A stretch of DNA of 64,000 nt from Aptenodytes patagonicus (lineage: Eukaryota > Chordata > Aves > Sphenisciformes > Spheniscidae). The DNA is taken from contig NC_134970.1 of the NCBI RefSeq assembly GCF_965638725.1, positions 8,042,001-8,106,000 of the forward strand. Direction: 5' to 3'. Every line of letters begins with the position of its first letter. The stretch's first letter is position 1. Made by a program: the position numbers and the translations under genes. The notes below the pieces were generated by a model. It was not told the DNA's origin and did not search any database. It saw only the letters and a program-made list of their open reading frames with translations. Shown in pieces: positions 48,931 to 63,515 of this stretch.

Positions 48931-48934
48931 GTAG

Positions 48935-49890
48935 AAGCATTCTCCTCCAGGATCCACCCGAGGCTCCTGCCAGGTATCTCCCGGAGCCTTCTGACGTCCT
49001 CCTATAAGGACCTAAGATCCCAGGTAGCAGCCCCAGACTCCTCCACGGAAGCTGCCCGAGACGTTTTTTTCTCTTTTGAGGAAACTCTCTCCTCTGGAAT
49101 CCACCTGAGACATGTCCCAGGCATCTCCCAGAGTCATATTTACCTCTGCTTTAGGGACCGGAGATCCTGGGTAGCAGCCCCAGACTCCTCCAAGGAAGCT
49201 GCCCGAGACGTTTTTTTCTCTTTTGAGGAAACTCTCTCCTCTGGAATCCACCTGAGACATGTCCCAGGCATCTCCCAGAGTCATATTTACCTCTGCTTTA
49301 GGGACCGGAGATCCTGGGTAGCAGCCCCAGACTCCTCCACGGAAGCTGCCCGAGACTTTTTTTCTCTTTTGGAGGAAGCTGTCACCTCCCAGATGTACCC
49401 GAGACTCCTCCCAGGCATGTCCCAGAGTCTTCTGACCTCTGAGTTAGGGACCTGAGCTCTCGAGTGGCAGCCCCAGACTCCTCCAAGGAAGATACCCGAG
49501 ATGATTTGTCTCTCTTGATAGAAGCACCCTCCTCCGGGATCCACCTGAGACTCCTCCCAGGCATCTCCGAGGCTCTTTTGACCTCTGCTTTAGTGACCTT
49601 AGATTCCTGAGAGCAGCCCCAGACTCCTCCAAGGAAGATACAGAGATGATTTTTCTCACTTTGAGGAAACTCTCTCCACCAGAATTCAGCCAAGACTCCT
49701 CCCGGGCATCTCCCGGAGTCTTTTGACCTCTGCTTTGGGGACCTGAGATCCCGGGTAGCAGCCCCAGACTCCTCCAAGGAAGATACCCGAGATGATTTTT
49801 CCCTTTTGGAGGAAACTGTCACGTCCTGGATCCACCCGAGATACCTCCCAGGCATTGCCCGGAGTCTTTTGCGCTCTGCTTTAGAGACCC
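48935..49890. repeat. 147-bp minisatellite, about 6.5 units
   Basis: Unit core: GAGGAAACTCTCTCCTCTGG ... GGTAGCAGCCCCAGACTCCTCC. The distance between equal points in the two best-matching units (49078 and 49225) is 147 bp; outer units vary from about 141 to 147 bp and are more diverged. Because 147 is divisible by 3, both strands hold periodic open frames (for example 48928-49455 + and 49382-50089 -), which look like repeat artefacts and not genes. Confidence 0.9.
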
Positions 49891-50870
49891 CCCCACAACG
49901 TTCCCCACTCGTCCCCCAGTGCCCCCCTTCCACCCCCTGCCCACACCCCTGTAAACTCCTGTGTCCCCCTCGGTTCCCCCCACCCATCCCCCAGTGCCCC
50001 CTACTCCCCCCAGTGTCCCCCTTTTCCCCTGCTACCCCCGCACTGTGTCCCTGGGCAAGTGCCGTGGGGGTCCCAGCATGGTGGGACACCGGGGGCCAAA
50101 GCCTGCTGTGGTGGTACGGTCAGGGCTGTCCTGGGCTGCTCCCTGCACCAGCCCTAGCTGGTGCTGGAGGTGGTCATGCCGTGGGGGTCGGGGGGGTGGC
50201 AAGGGGAGCCCCATGGGCAGTGGGAGGGCACGGCAAGGCCCCAGGGCCCCATGGGGAGACCCCTGCTCTGGGGTCTGTCCCGGCGTGACTCTGTTGTCTC
50301 CAGGTACAAGCAGCCGCCCTGTTTCTTGAGCGCTCCCCAGGAGCAGCACCACCAGGCAGCTCAAAAAATGTGCTGCCTGCAAAAACTTGAAACCGGCTTA
50401 ATTCTGGGCAATTTTTCTTCTTTTTAGGCCTGTTGAGTCCCAGGACTGGTCTGTGTCCGGCAGCCGTCGAGAGATGGCTCAGGACCGTGTCAGGGCCGGC
50501 GGTGCTGCTTCTGAACCCCATGGCGGCCATGGGCAAATGGACAGGTTGTCAGATCCCAGGGCTGGGTACGTGTGTGAGGTGTCAGGGTCACCCCAGCTTG
50601 GTTTTTCCCAGCAAAGCCCCAGCCGGTGCCAGCCCCGTGCTGCAGCCCCGGGGCCGAGGCTCAAGGAGCCAGGCATTTCTGTGGGCGCTGCACTGTGCCG
50701 GGCCCCACTGCTGGCTGCCAGCTGCCTTGTGTCAGGGCAGCCGATCTGAGAAGACCAGCTTTGCTTTGTGTCTGCTAGAAACAGAGAATTTCTGTGTTTT
50801 TCATGCTGAAAACAGCTGTGCTACTGTTGTGGCACCATCACACTCCATGGGGAAACAGGAAAAACGGCTG
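49891..50870. other. Noncoding region, C-rich then mixed
   Basis: CCCCC-rich stretch at 49890-50030. The 41-base segment at 50255-50295 is an exact reverse complement of 14650-14690. No gene recognised. Confidence 0.4.
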
Positions 50871-50878
50871 CTCCTTAT

Positions 50879-52502
<1,624 letters not shown>

Positions 52503-55079
52503 ACCTTCAAAAGACAGTAGAAAAGGTTGTTTATGCAGGAAAGCACCAGACTGAATGCCGATACTTCACCTTGTTACCAGTTGACCCCTCACTCACAGGA
52601 ATCCCTCAGCTCAATCCCAAACACACACAGCCCCATCTCCATCTCAGAAGAGATCTTTAAGCCCCCAAACAAACCACTGCCTCATCCCCACGTGAGCAAC
52701 CTGCCCTGATCCTCTTTCCTTTCCCCTCCCTCCCTTGCCGTACCACACTGAACTGGCATTTCTTTCCCTCCTCACACAACCAGACCATGTACAGACACAG
52801 TAATAATCCTGCATATGAAAAGTGTCTGCGGTCACCAGGGACTGGTCTTCCCCAGTTGCACCACAGAGTCACGGTGTCGTCACTGATGCAGCGATGTAGG
52901 GGTGCACACCATACATCAGCCAGCAGAAAGCATAGGAGGCGTAAGTCTTTACAGACCGTTTTTTCTCCTTCACATATTCCCTTTAAATGGTGTCTTCAAC
53001 TCTTCCCAATATGTATGTAGCTTTTGAAGTTTACAGCTTTATAAGAGATCTGAAGAAGTGCTTGTCTCCAAAGGCTTTTCTGCTGTTCATCTACATTCGT
53101 TGTTCATGCAATAAGACAGTAAGCAACTGTACCTAATGTCTCCTAACACGCGCATGACCTGGGTTACCCCACAGCCAAGGCCGAAGACTCACCACAGGGT
53201 GAAAGTGTGGGTGGACGGGGGACCGTGTGGGTGCAGAGGCTGGACGAGAGGGGAGGCAGAAGGGGTCTCCGGCAGAGGTCGAGGGATGACTTTTCCCTGC
53301 TGTTGCAGCCACCTTTCTCCATGAGCGGTCTGGGTCCTAGAAAGGCTGGAGCCGCATCAAGCATGGCGGGACATACTCAAGCACGTCACCGAGACCAACA
53401 GGTGGCAGCAAGAGCAGCAGAGGCAGCTCCCCTGGTAACTGCCTCCAAAAAGGGAAGGTGCTTCCCCCGGCTGCAGGGCCCATCCCTCCACTGAGGGCAG
53501 CCCTGGGGGAAAGAGGGGATTTCTCTGACACCCCTCATGAGACAGAAGCAGGTTTTGGAGACTGGCGTTGGGCTGGAGCTCCCTGACACCCGAGGGGGGC
53601 TTGCTGGGCACCCCGAATTGGCTTTTTGTGTGGGACCTGGCTGAAGAGAAAGGGATCCCTCTCATGGCTGGCTCTCCCCTTTCCAAACCAGAGTCTGTAC
53701 TCCCTTTGCAGAGTCCTGGCACCAAAACGCCTTGCCCCGAGGGGGGATACCTGTTTGGGACACCCAAGGTCTCGGCCCCACCTGACGCAGCCCCAGGCTG
53801 ATCCGCTGCACCTGGGACCCTCTCACAGGCTTGGGCAGAAGGGGCAGTACGGAAGATGAGCAACACAGTAACCGAGCACTTGTGAACATACTTGCAGAAG
53901 CCCCTCACTGCTCCTGGCCCACCCCCACATAACCACACGACATCACGCTGTGCCCCTGAAAGCAGGGCTGGGGCAGGGGAGGGCGCCGGCCCCAGCAGGC
54001 CCGACCCGGACCCTCTCCACAGGCCACTTCTCTGCAGGCCGAGGGCCGGGGCCCGCTCTTGCACCTGGGGGCTCCGACACCTCGGCAGGGGCTGCCGGCC
54101 GCAGCCCCAGGCCCCGGCAGCCAGTGGCTAGGCCCTGTGCTGGCACTGAGGGAGAGAGCAGGAGGGCGCCGGACCGGGCCGGGCTGCAGCAGGGCTGGGC
54201 TTGGCACCCGCCGCCGGTTCCTGCTGTGAGGCTTCAGGGCGAAGGCCGGGGCCTTCTTCTGAGAAGGCCGGAGCCAGGCCCGCAGGCCGGGGTGGGCCAG
54301 GAGCAGCTGTGCCCCGAGGGCCTGGCTAGGCTGCTCTGGACACCCCCCTCATCAATGCTGATGTTCTTGGCTGAAAAGAGGAAAACGGGGAGTAACTTTG
54401 CCATGCGTGTTTACTAGAGGCTTGTGGCCTGATCCTGTCAGGCCCCGGGTGCTGGCGGGGCTTTCCAGGTGGCTGAGTGACGCCGTGCAGCTGTAAGTGG
54501 TGACATAAATTGCTCTGGTGGCCAGTGTATGTAGCATGTCCCACCTGTGCAGTCAAGAGAGCTGGCTGGGTTTTCCTGCAGCTCCGGCCTGCGTCTCTCT
54601 CCTTCCTGCGTCACCTCTTGTCGTGACGCAGTTGGGTCTGATGGGTTGGAGGTCTCCAGTTTCTGCCCAGTTCGGTCCTGGCTGGAGAATGGGAGCCAAT
54701 GTTCTTGGAGGAGACGTAGGGGAGGGCACACAGAGACACAAGCAGGAGCCTCCTCTTTGGAGAAAACCAGGGAGAGACAATGCAGAGGGAAAAGGCCAGG
54801 TCAGTCCTCTTGACACCACATTGCCCTCGGGTCCCTGGAGTGGGACATGGATGAGGGATGGGGCTGGGAAGGGCTGTCATTGCTACAACTGTTTGAGGAC
54901 CATGAGCGAGTTCAAGTGATGGAGAATGGGGAAATCCTGCATTTCTGGGCTGTGGGTGTCCCCAGGGTGCTGCCGTGTCCGGTCTGCGCCCCAGGGTGTG
55001 TCCCCAGCATGTGTCCCCATGTCACAGCAGCCCTCTGTGAGGCGCCGTGCCCCGCAGGGGGGTCACAGTGGCTGGGCTC
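52503..55079. other. Intergenic region upstream of MROH copy 2
   Basis: No further formin exons or other genes were recognised. GC content rises from about 53.9 kb. The C-run at 52050-52062 lies just before this block, inside the formin relic. Open frames up to 235 codons overlap on both strands and lack domains. Confidence 0.4.
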
Positions 55080-55180
55080 TATATTTTCCCCCTGGGGCTG
55101 GTGCTGCCCCAGTTTCTCATGGCGTTTGCGGGAGGAGCACCCGGAGGGAGCAGTGTGTCTATCCGGGGGATCCTGCTGCC
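55080..55180 (+). promoter_or_regulatory. Putative TATA box and 5' UTR of MROH copy 2
   Basis: TATATTTT at 55080-55087 lies about 95 bases before the ATG at 55181, a spacing that would give a 5' UTR of roughly 65-70 bases. Inferred from position only; the start site is not known. Confidence 0.4.
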
Positions 55181-58100
55181 ATGAGGAAGATGAGAGCGCT
55201 CAGAGGTGAGGGGCTGGTGGGAGGTTGGGGGCTGATGCCTGCCGGAGGCAGTGCCCGTCCCAGCTGGGGGCTGTGTCCCTGTCCCAGCTGGGTGCTGGGG
55301 ACTGCGTCCCCGTCACCTCTTATCCTGCTGCCAGGCACCTCTGAGAGGGCTCTGGCTCCATCCTCTCCCTGCCCTCCGTGGGGCAGCTGGAGACTGCTCA
55401 GAGACAACCTGGCCCGGATGGCTCTTGTTGGCTGCTCAGCCCCAGCCCTCCCGGCCTCTCCTTGCAGGGCCCCATTCCATCCCCTGCCCAGCTCGGGGCC
55501 CCCGCGCTGGACTCACTCCGGTGCGTCGCTGCTGTTCTGGCACTGGGGAGCCCGGAATGGGCCCAGTCCCCCCGGTGTGGTCTTCCCAGTGCCACAGCGT
55601 CGGGCAGAGTCCCTCCCCTCATCCCACTGACTGCCCTCTTGCCAGTACAGCCCAGCACGGGCTGTTCGTGCTGGGGGAGGCTGGGAAGATCCTCACCCCT
55701 CCCTGGTTCGAAGCCCTGCAGCCAGCAAAAGCGTTTCTTCCTTTTCTTCCAGCTCTCTGCCGATGCGTGCGTTCCCAGTCCAGACCTGCGCATCCTGAGG
55801 ATGAAGGCAGGGCAAAGGGGATGGCTGTCCCTGCAGCCGTCACTACCTTTGCGGCTGTCGGGACTTCTCTGCTAAAGCAGCTGCAAGACCATGAGGTGAG
55901 GCGGTGGGGGGTGAGGGCTCCCTTTCCCCTTCCTCGCCTGGCACTCTCCCTCTGACCTCCGCCATCCCCCATCCTCAGGAATGATTTTCTAGGCTCCTGC
56001 AAGGCCTTTTACCCTGGTGGAGCCGATCTCCCTGTCTGGCTCTCTGCTAGTGTCAGAGGTGCCACGGAAGATCTTGCCGTTCCCCGTGGCTGTCCTGACC
56101 GATGCCTGCAGCTCGTGCCTCATGCCCAAGGCACACAGATGATCTGGGGGGCAGCCGGTCTCCCTGGGAACGAGGGCAAAGCAAGTCTCGTCACTCCCCT
56201 TTGTGGTCTGTCCCCAGGGTGACCGAGTGGAGACATACCGAGAGCTGGAGAGCGTCTTGCAGGGAGACGATGGCTGTTTGACGAGCGGTGTCGTGAACCG
56301 CCTGATAGCAGAGGTGTCCAGTGACATGCGAGCAGCCCAGGTGAGCTTGTTCTCTTTCAAGGCACCAAAGCGGCCTGCCTATGCCCCTGTTTTTTGGGGA
56401 AATACAGAGCAGCGCAGAGATGTTCCTCGGTCATTCAGACCCAGCGGTGGTCCTAAGGGAGAAGCTCTGGGGACTAATGGGGGCATTACAGAGAATTTGA
56501 AGAGGGGACACAGAAAGCTGTGCAGAGAGGTGGACTCGGGGTTGTTTCTAAATGAGCGAGAGCTGAGTTCAAGCTCAAGGTTATTTCTCCTGCCTTGAGG
56601 GAGCGCCATGGGAACCCACGAGTTCCACGGAGAGGCCCCGGGGGGGTCTCCTGGCATCTCCGCAGAGAGGGAGAGGAGGCAGTAGCACAGGGCTGCGCTG
56701 AGGCGGCAGACACCCGGCCCGAGCACAGCTGCCCTGAGGCGTCTTGCAGGGGAGACAGGGTCATTCAGCCTGTCCGAGTGCCTCAGCCTTTTTCTTGGGA
56801 GTGTTTAACCTGTGGCGCTTTTTCAGGGTGTGACAGATGATGTGAAGACGGCCGCTAGCGATGTCCTGGTGGCTCTGGCCCGCTCCCACTTCCACTTTGT
56901 CATGTCCGAGCTCCAGAGCCACCTGAAGGTCATGGGGAAGGTCCCTGATGAGACTGTGCTCCTCACCTTGGGCAAAATGGCCTGCAGCTACGGTATGGCA
57001 CTCTCGGCATCCTGGTTTGGGGAGGGGTCTGTGATAACGGGGAGAAGGGATCCTCCCCCTTCCTAAATGTTTTGTGTTGAACTGGGGGCTATGAAGTTGC
57101 CGTGCCTCCTTGCTCCGTGCCAGGGCCGGCTGGCAGCTCTGCCTTACCAGCCCAGTCCCGGTTCCTGGAGGGTAGGAGCACATTGGAGGCAAACCCGTGG
57201 GGTCTCTTGCCCCCCGCTGTCCTCCCCATTTCCCCAAAGGGCTTTCCTGTGTCCTCCTTGGGGAAGGCAGCCCTCCACACACCCTCTGGCTTGTCCCGCG
57301 TAGCCCAGCAGCCCCAGCCTTGCCAGCAATCGACCCCAGCCTCCCGTGTCTCTCACTGACCCTCTCGGTCCCTCTGTCCCTGTCTTCTCTGCAGCTCTGT
57401 GGTGCATCCCCTTTGTGGGAATGACACTGCTCGCCCTGCGCACCATGCTGAGCCGGGTGGGGAGTGGCCGGATCCTGCGCGCCATCTGCAGTGGTGAGTG
57501 TCAGCTCCCTGGCCAGGGCCCAGGGGCAGGGGCTGGGGTGGCCTTTGATGCCTCCGTGTGATCTCAGAGGGAACGTGGTGGGTGTCAGCCCGCAGCGAGG
57601 TCAGGCCTTGGTGATCCCAAAGTGCTGTGAGTGTGCAGAAGGAGCGGGGGAAGCCTGGGAGGTTCCTGTGTGCAGGACGTGGCAGTGCTGCGTGGAGGAA
57701 CTCCAGGGTCCCTTCCCATGGCTTCTGTTCCCCTGCTTTCCTCTGGGGTTTAAAGCCCCTGCACTGAAAGGGCGAGTATGTGGGAAGGGAAGGGCAGCGG
57801 CTGCAGTGGAAAATGCTGGAGGGGAACAGGGCATTGAGGAGGAAAAGGTGCGACGGGGAGAAGGAGAGAAACAGTGGGGTGATTGAATCCAGATACCTCA
57901 AGAGCACGGCTTGTCCTTGGATCCAGCTCTGGTCCTAGGCTGAGCCCTGCCGAGCCTGGGACTGCCCTTAAAGCAGGCTTGGGCGAGGGTGCAAGGAACC
58001 TTCCTTGCTGCAGACTCTCAGGTGCTCCCTTGTCCTTTCTCCTGGTGCAGTTCTGGAGCAATGGTCAAAAGGGGTCAATACCTACTTCTGCAACCGGGAG

Positions 58101-61100
58101 CAATGTCCCTTCCCTCGCAACGGGAAAGCGCAGCTCTGTGAAGACATTTACCCGGTCTTCCGTTACGCGGTGGTAAATTGGCTGGGCTGCGAGGAGGAAG
58201 AGGTGAGAAGTGCTGCTTTCCACGCCTGGGGCCGCAGCAGGGATGTCCACGTCAGTGGGTCCGTCTGTGCCCGGTGGGGTGCGAGCAGAGGCGGGCAGGG
58301 AAGGGAAGCGATCTGGGTGAGAAAGCACCCCAAGCCGGGAGCCTGCCAGCACATTGCCTGGGGCTGGAGGCTCCCTGGAGGGAAGCAGCCAAGTCCTGGG
58401 GCCTTTCTGCAGGGAGGGCTGGGGTACCAGCATGGGGAAATGCTCTCTCTCCTCTGGAGCGAGCCCTTCTCCTGCAGGGCAGAAGGGAAAGGGAAACCCC
58501 TCCCAGTGGGAAGGGCAGACTGGTGTCCAGGGGATGCTGAGCGCTAGGCAGACCTTCAGCCCTCCAAGCAGAGCCTCTCCCTTCCCTGTCCAGGACAAGC
58601 AGGCTGTCCTCGGGGCGGTGGCTGCCATGATGGGGGTCCTTCTGCATGAGGAGCAGCACCGAGAGCATGCCTGGGAGCAGCTCCTCTGGCTCCTGCACCA
58701 ATATCAGGAGGTCCGAGACACCTCTCGGGTCACCAAGGTGAGAAGTCGCGTCGGGCCCGGCATGGCTGCTGGGGTGGGCCTGAGCGAGTGGCACAAGGCA
58801 CTGGGGAGCTGTGGGGTGCCAGGGGGAGCTGGGCAGCCCTTAGAGAAGGAACAGGGAGAGCAGAGGAGGCCTGAGGCTTCCTGGGCTCTTTGGGCAAGAA
58901 AAGAGCAATGCCGGGGGGGGCGGGCAGGAGGGAGCCAAGAGTCCCCGAGGCTCATCTTCTCAGGAAGGGAGGCATTGGCACCTCCCTGGAGCTCTGTGTG
59001 CGGGAAGAGCTTTGCCCTAATGCCCAGGGCCACGTCCCGTCCCATCCAGTGAGGGGCGAGGTCTGACGAGTGGGAAGTGGTGGGAAACTGAGTTGTCAAC
59101 ACCGGGCTCTCTTCAGAGGAAAGAGACCCTCCCGATGCTGCTCTGAGGGGAGGGCAAACAAGAAGCCCCATGCAGGAGGGTTTGGGCTTTTCCCTGGGAG
59201 GTGGTGTTAGGGACTCCCCTTATCCCACATGTGCTGCGTTTCTCCCTTCCCAAGTGACTTTCGGTGGCTTTAGCCTCCTCTTCCTCCCCCGTTCTCTTGT
59301 AGAGCCTCATCTATGTCCTGGAGACGCTGGAGGGAGTTCAGACCCCAATCCCACAGGGCATGGCTGTTGCCATCAGCACGGCTGTGCACCGCCAGGTAAG
59401 GGGAGCCTGCGCCCTGCCACCGGCCTGGGGCCTGCACACCTGATTGCCGTGGAGGGGAAAGACCTGCCAGCTGGCAGGGAAGGGAAAGGCAGGACAGGGC
59501 AGGGCAGGGCATCCCTCCGCCAGGATTTGTGAGCTGGGTGCCACGTGGGTGCCACGTAGGTGCCTTAAGGCTGCAGGAGGCCTGATCCTGGCGGTTTGGA
59601 ACGGGTCCAAGGGGCAGCCCGGTTCCCACAGCGATTTCCCTCTCAGCCAAGTCACAGGAGGACTCTGGGAGAGGAGGGCAGAGAGCACCGTCTCTTTTCA
59701 GTCCCCCTCAACGCTGACGCTAGTTTCTTTAAAACGGACCTTGTTCCCACAGCTCTCTGAGGTGACCAAAGAGCCTGGCCCGGCCCATAAGGCAGTGCTG
59801 TCCCGCTGCATCATTCTGCAGGGTAAGGAGAGGAGACTGGGCGATGCCCCGCCGTGCCATGGCAGCTCTCTCCCAGAGAGACCTCGGCGGTCGGCGGCAG
59901 CTGCCTGCTAATGCAGAACGCGATTTCTTCCCTGCAGCCCACATGTGCCCTGAGGAGACAGTCATGTTTCTGCACTCCCAGCTGAGTGGTGGGAGCGAGG
60001 CCGGCCGTGTGGCAGCCCTGGGCCTGCTGGGAGCGCTGGCCCACTCTGACGGTCAGTGCCATGGGCCAGAGACACGAGGCAGGGGTTGGGGCTACTGGGC
60101 TGAGAGCAGAAACGGGCTGAAAGTGGTACACCTGCACCCAAAAGGAGCTGCAAAGAGCAGGTCCCCCAGCTGAGCTGACGCCCTGTGACAGGGCTCGAGC
60201 TCTCCCCCGGCAGTTAGAAATGGTGGCACACCAAGGACGATGCTCCAAGCTCAGTAACACGGGTGGGCTGATGGGCGAGCGGGCGGGCTGGCACGCGCAG
60301 GAGCTGCTTGTACCCATGCCATTTCTCTCATGCTCTCTGTTACCATAGCTTTCAGTCCCTATAAAATTGCTGTGCCTCTAGAAACAGAGTTGCTCTGGGT
60401 GTGCCGCTGCCTCCTGTGAAGTCAGTCAGGCCCCGCTTTTCTGTCCCACTGGTGTATGAAAAGCTTGGAAGCTTCAAGGGATCCCTTCTGCCATCGGGGC
60501 TCTGCCTCAATGCACACTCTCTGTATCTCTTCCAGCACCTGCAACAAGAGAGAAGCTGCCCCAGGTGGTGGAGGCCGTGCGGTCGGTGTGCAACGACCCC
60601 AGTGCCCCGGTGAGCTGGTTTGGGAAGGGGCGGTGCTGCCAGGGCAGGCAGAGAAACCCTTTCCCTCGGGGCAGAGCCTGGCAAGGCCATAGCAGGAAGC
60701 AGCGGTTTGGGGTCTGACCTAGATGACCATTCCCTTTCCCCACTTCCTCGTGCTCCCCAGAGAGCTGATGGCAAGAGGTGCCGCTGCTGCTGGCGTGGGC
60801 AGGGCTGGGGTGCCTGAGGAAGCGCCGGCACGTTGCCCAGGTGGTGGGTGATGGCTCCTCACCGGGGAGAGCTGGCAGAGCAGAGTGGGGAGGTCATTGT
60901 GCTCTGCAGGGCAGATGCACGTCCAGCCTGGTGCTAAAGCCCATTCCTGAACCCAGGAGCAAAAGCTTCTGCCGTGCCCTTGTCATCCCTCCGCGAGCTA
61001 CAAAGGCTGCCCCCAAGTGAAGGCAGCTTCCCTTTGGGTTTTGAACAGGAGGGTCGTAACCACACTCTCCCCCTGGCAGGTGCGGAGGGCAGTTCTGGAG

Positions 61101-63515
61101 TTCATCAGGGAGCTGCTCAGCTCCGGCTCCCAGAGCTGCTGGGCATGGGATGTGGTGGGGCACATCTTCAACGAGTTCAGCCGGACCTCAGGCAGACTGG
61201 TAAGGGCAGAGTGGGACACCCGGGGCTTCGGCGGGTGCCTGGACTGTGCTGAGAGCTCCTGCAGGCATCCTTGACCATGGAGAGCTCCATGCTGCAGGGC
61301 CATCAGCACCGGCACTGCCATCGGAGCGGCCTCCAAACGGCCATTCCTCCTCGTGGGTGTCTGTGCTGATGTTGGTGGAGATGTCAGTGGATGACGTGGG
61401 TTTGCACCTGGGCGTGCCACCCAGGACTGCGGGGCTGCCTGCATGCCCGACGGGCTGAGCTGTGTCCACAGGCACCTGCAGCAAAGCCGTCTTGCAAAGG
61501 GAGGGGCCTTGTAGGGACAGGACATCCTCCAGCCAATGCAGACAGGTGGGCCTGGCTAGAGGAGCTTTCTGTGGTGTTCTCGTGCTCTGGCCCTCCAAAG
61601 CACGCCCTGCCCATCCGATAGCAGTCTGGGGACCCGTGTCCCTTCTGGCAAGGGGACAGGCCATTTGGCGGTCCCTTTGGTGAGTGTTTCCAGCTGGGCG
61701 CCCAGGAGATGAAGGCTGGGGATGGCCGAGCCTCCTGCTGACTTGCCGAGGATCTTCCCTCTGGCTGGAGCTTCCTTCCAGCCAGGGGATCTGTGTGCGT
61801 CGCTTTGCTCCGGGGCTCGGGGAGGCTCTGCTTTGGGAGCAGGGCGAAGGAAAGGGCTTCTGCATTCTCCTCCACATCCGTTGGGCTGGGCGTGCCGCTG
61901 CCAGGGCTGGCGCCGAGCACGCCCTGCTGAAGGGCACGTTCCTCACCTGTTTTGGTGGCACAACAGCAGCATTTGGGCCCTGGGGGACTGTGCAGACAAG
62001 CAGCGTCTCTCTCTGCTCCCAGGCTTGCCAGTCCTTCCCAGGGTCCGGGAACTGGTCCCCGAGCTGGGTCCGGCTGTCCTTGTCCTCTGCTCCCGGCAGG
62101 TTGGCGCAGCAGCACTGGTGGGACCGTGCCTGAGCCTCGTCGGTTGGGAGCTGAGAGTAACGGGGGTTTTGCCAACTCTGTCTTACAGGTGGCAGGAGGC
62201 CTTTTTGCCTGGGAAACCCCGGAGGAAGGAGCTCTTCAAGCCCTGTGCGTGGACATTCTGGGCTCGCTGGATGTCTCTCTGAGAGGGATGGCCAAAGTAA
62301 GTTGCCCTCTGCCCTGCTGCTGTGGTCACTTCTTGCCTTCAGGGCATTTTTCGTTGCGCTTCCTCATGCCCTGAACCTCTCCCCTCACGTGCGCTGAATC
62401 AGCACACAAGGCTCAGGGAAACGCAGACCATCCTTTTTGTCTTCGAGCTGAGTGGAAGTGCCAGTGTGGCGAATTGCCTGGTTCTTCTCTGCAGCTCCTG
62501 TGGCCGAGGCTGCTGCAGTATGTGGTGCCAGCCCAGTACAGCGGCATGCTGATCCCGCTCTCCCGCTGTCTCCAAGCCCTGGCTGAGAGACGGGAGAGAG
62601 CAGGATGCGAAGAAGAAGAGGAGGAGCCTGATGCCGTGGACTCCCAGGAGCAAGGTAGGAGCCCCAGTGAGTGCTGCTGGGTTTGGCTGGGTGCCGGGCC
62701 AGTCTGTGTTTACACGTGCCCTGCCAGCCCTGAGCAGGAGCCCAGGAGAACCAAAGGCTCTGCTGCTGGGCACGAGGGACTCTTCCCTGCATTGCCTCTC
62801 GCCTGGCGCAGAGGCCTGGCTCTCCTGCTCGCAGCGTGCTCCTGGTGAGCCGGGGCTCGTTCCTGGCCATGCTGGAGCTGACTTCATCTCATGCTGGGCA
62901 GCCCTTGGGAGTCCCCCCCGAGGCCAGCGCTGTGGCAGCGCAGCTGCTCTCAGCCCTCAGCCCTCTGCGGGGGCAAGGGAGGTGCGAGGGGCAGGGCATG
63001 GCAGGGGCTCGTCGGTCACCCAGCCTTTCTTCTTCCCCGCAGCCCAGCTGCCGACTCCCCAGGCCCTGCTGGCTCGACTGCTGGTGAGTAACGGGGCTCT
63101 GAGGAGAGAGCTTTTCTGGCCAGGGGTGGTGGGAGAGCCTGGGGCAGAGGTGCTTTTGAGGCCAGTGCCAGGAGCCCGCAAGGAGAAGGCAGTGCGCCTG
63201 AACCTTCCTGGGCCCGTCGGGGATCCCACTCCTTTCTCGGGGCCAGCAGCACCCTGGGTGAAGCCATTGGATGCCCGCTGCTGGCCGGAGTGGCGCCGAG
63301 CTCCCAAGCTCCCTCCCGGGAGAAGCTGCAGCTCTGGCGGCAGGAGTGACCCTTCTCTCCTGCTCTCACCTAGGTGGTGGCGGCAGCTCCTCACAAGAGC
63401 GGCGAACGTGCAGTCACTGCATTGCAGCTGCTGCAGGCCCTCCACGGCAGGATCCACAGAGCCTTGGGGGCGGCGTGGGCGACCGAGATCCCCCTCCTGC
63501 TGCAGTACTTGGAAG
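55181..63515 (+). CDS. Maestro heat-like repeat (MROH) family gene, copy 2, 3' end outside window
   Basis: 5' part of the second MROH gene. Exons: 55181-55205, 55753-55895, 56218-56340, 56827-56992, 57395-57493, 58051-58202, 58594-58737, 59303-59395, 59753-59822, 59938-60051, 60536-60609, 61080-61199, 62189-62296, 62495-62654, 63043-63083, 63374-63515. The joined frame is open for 591 codons and ends in phase 1; the next exon would lie beyond the window at about 64195. The start MRKMRALR was chosen because its 25-base exon ends at a GTGAGG donor in the phase the next acceptor requires. MROH landmarks: LLKQLQDHEGDRVETYREL, LARSHFHFVMSELQ, MTLLALRTML, VVNWLGCEEEE. From 59797 on it equals copy 1. 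Together the two copies give the full model: 34 exons, 1,331 codons before the doubtful last exon. Confidence 0.9.

Noticed and set aside
48928-50089. Periodic 175-codon (+) and 235-codon (-) frames that look like repeat proteins
   Set aside because: They follow the 147-bp minisatellite, whose period is a multiple of three, and are open on both strands; no start context or splice structure supports a gene.
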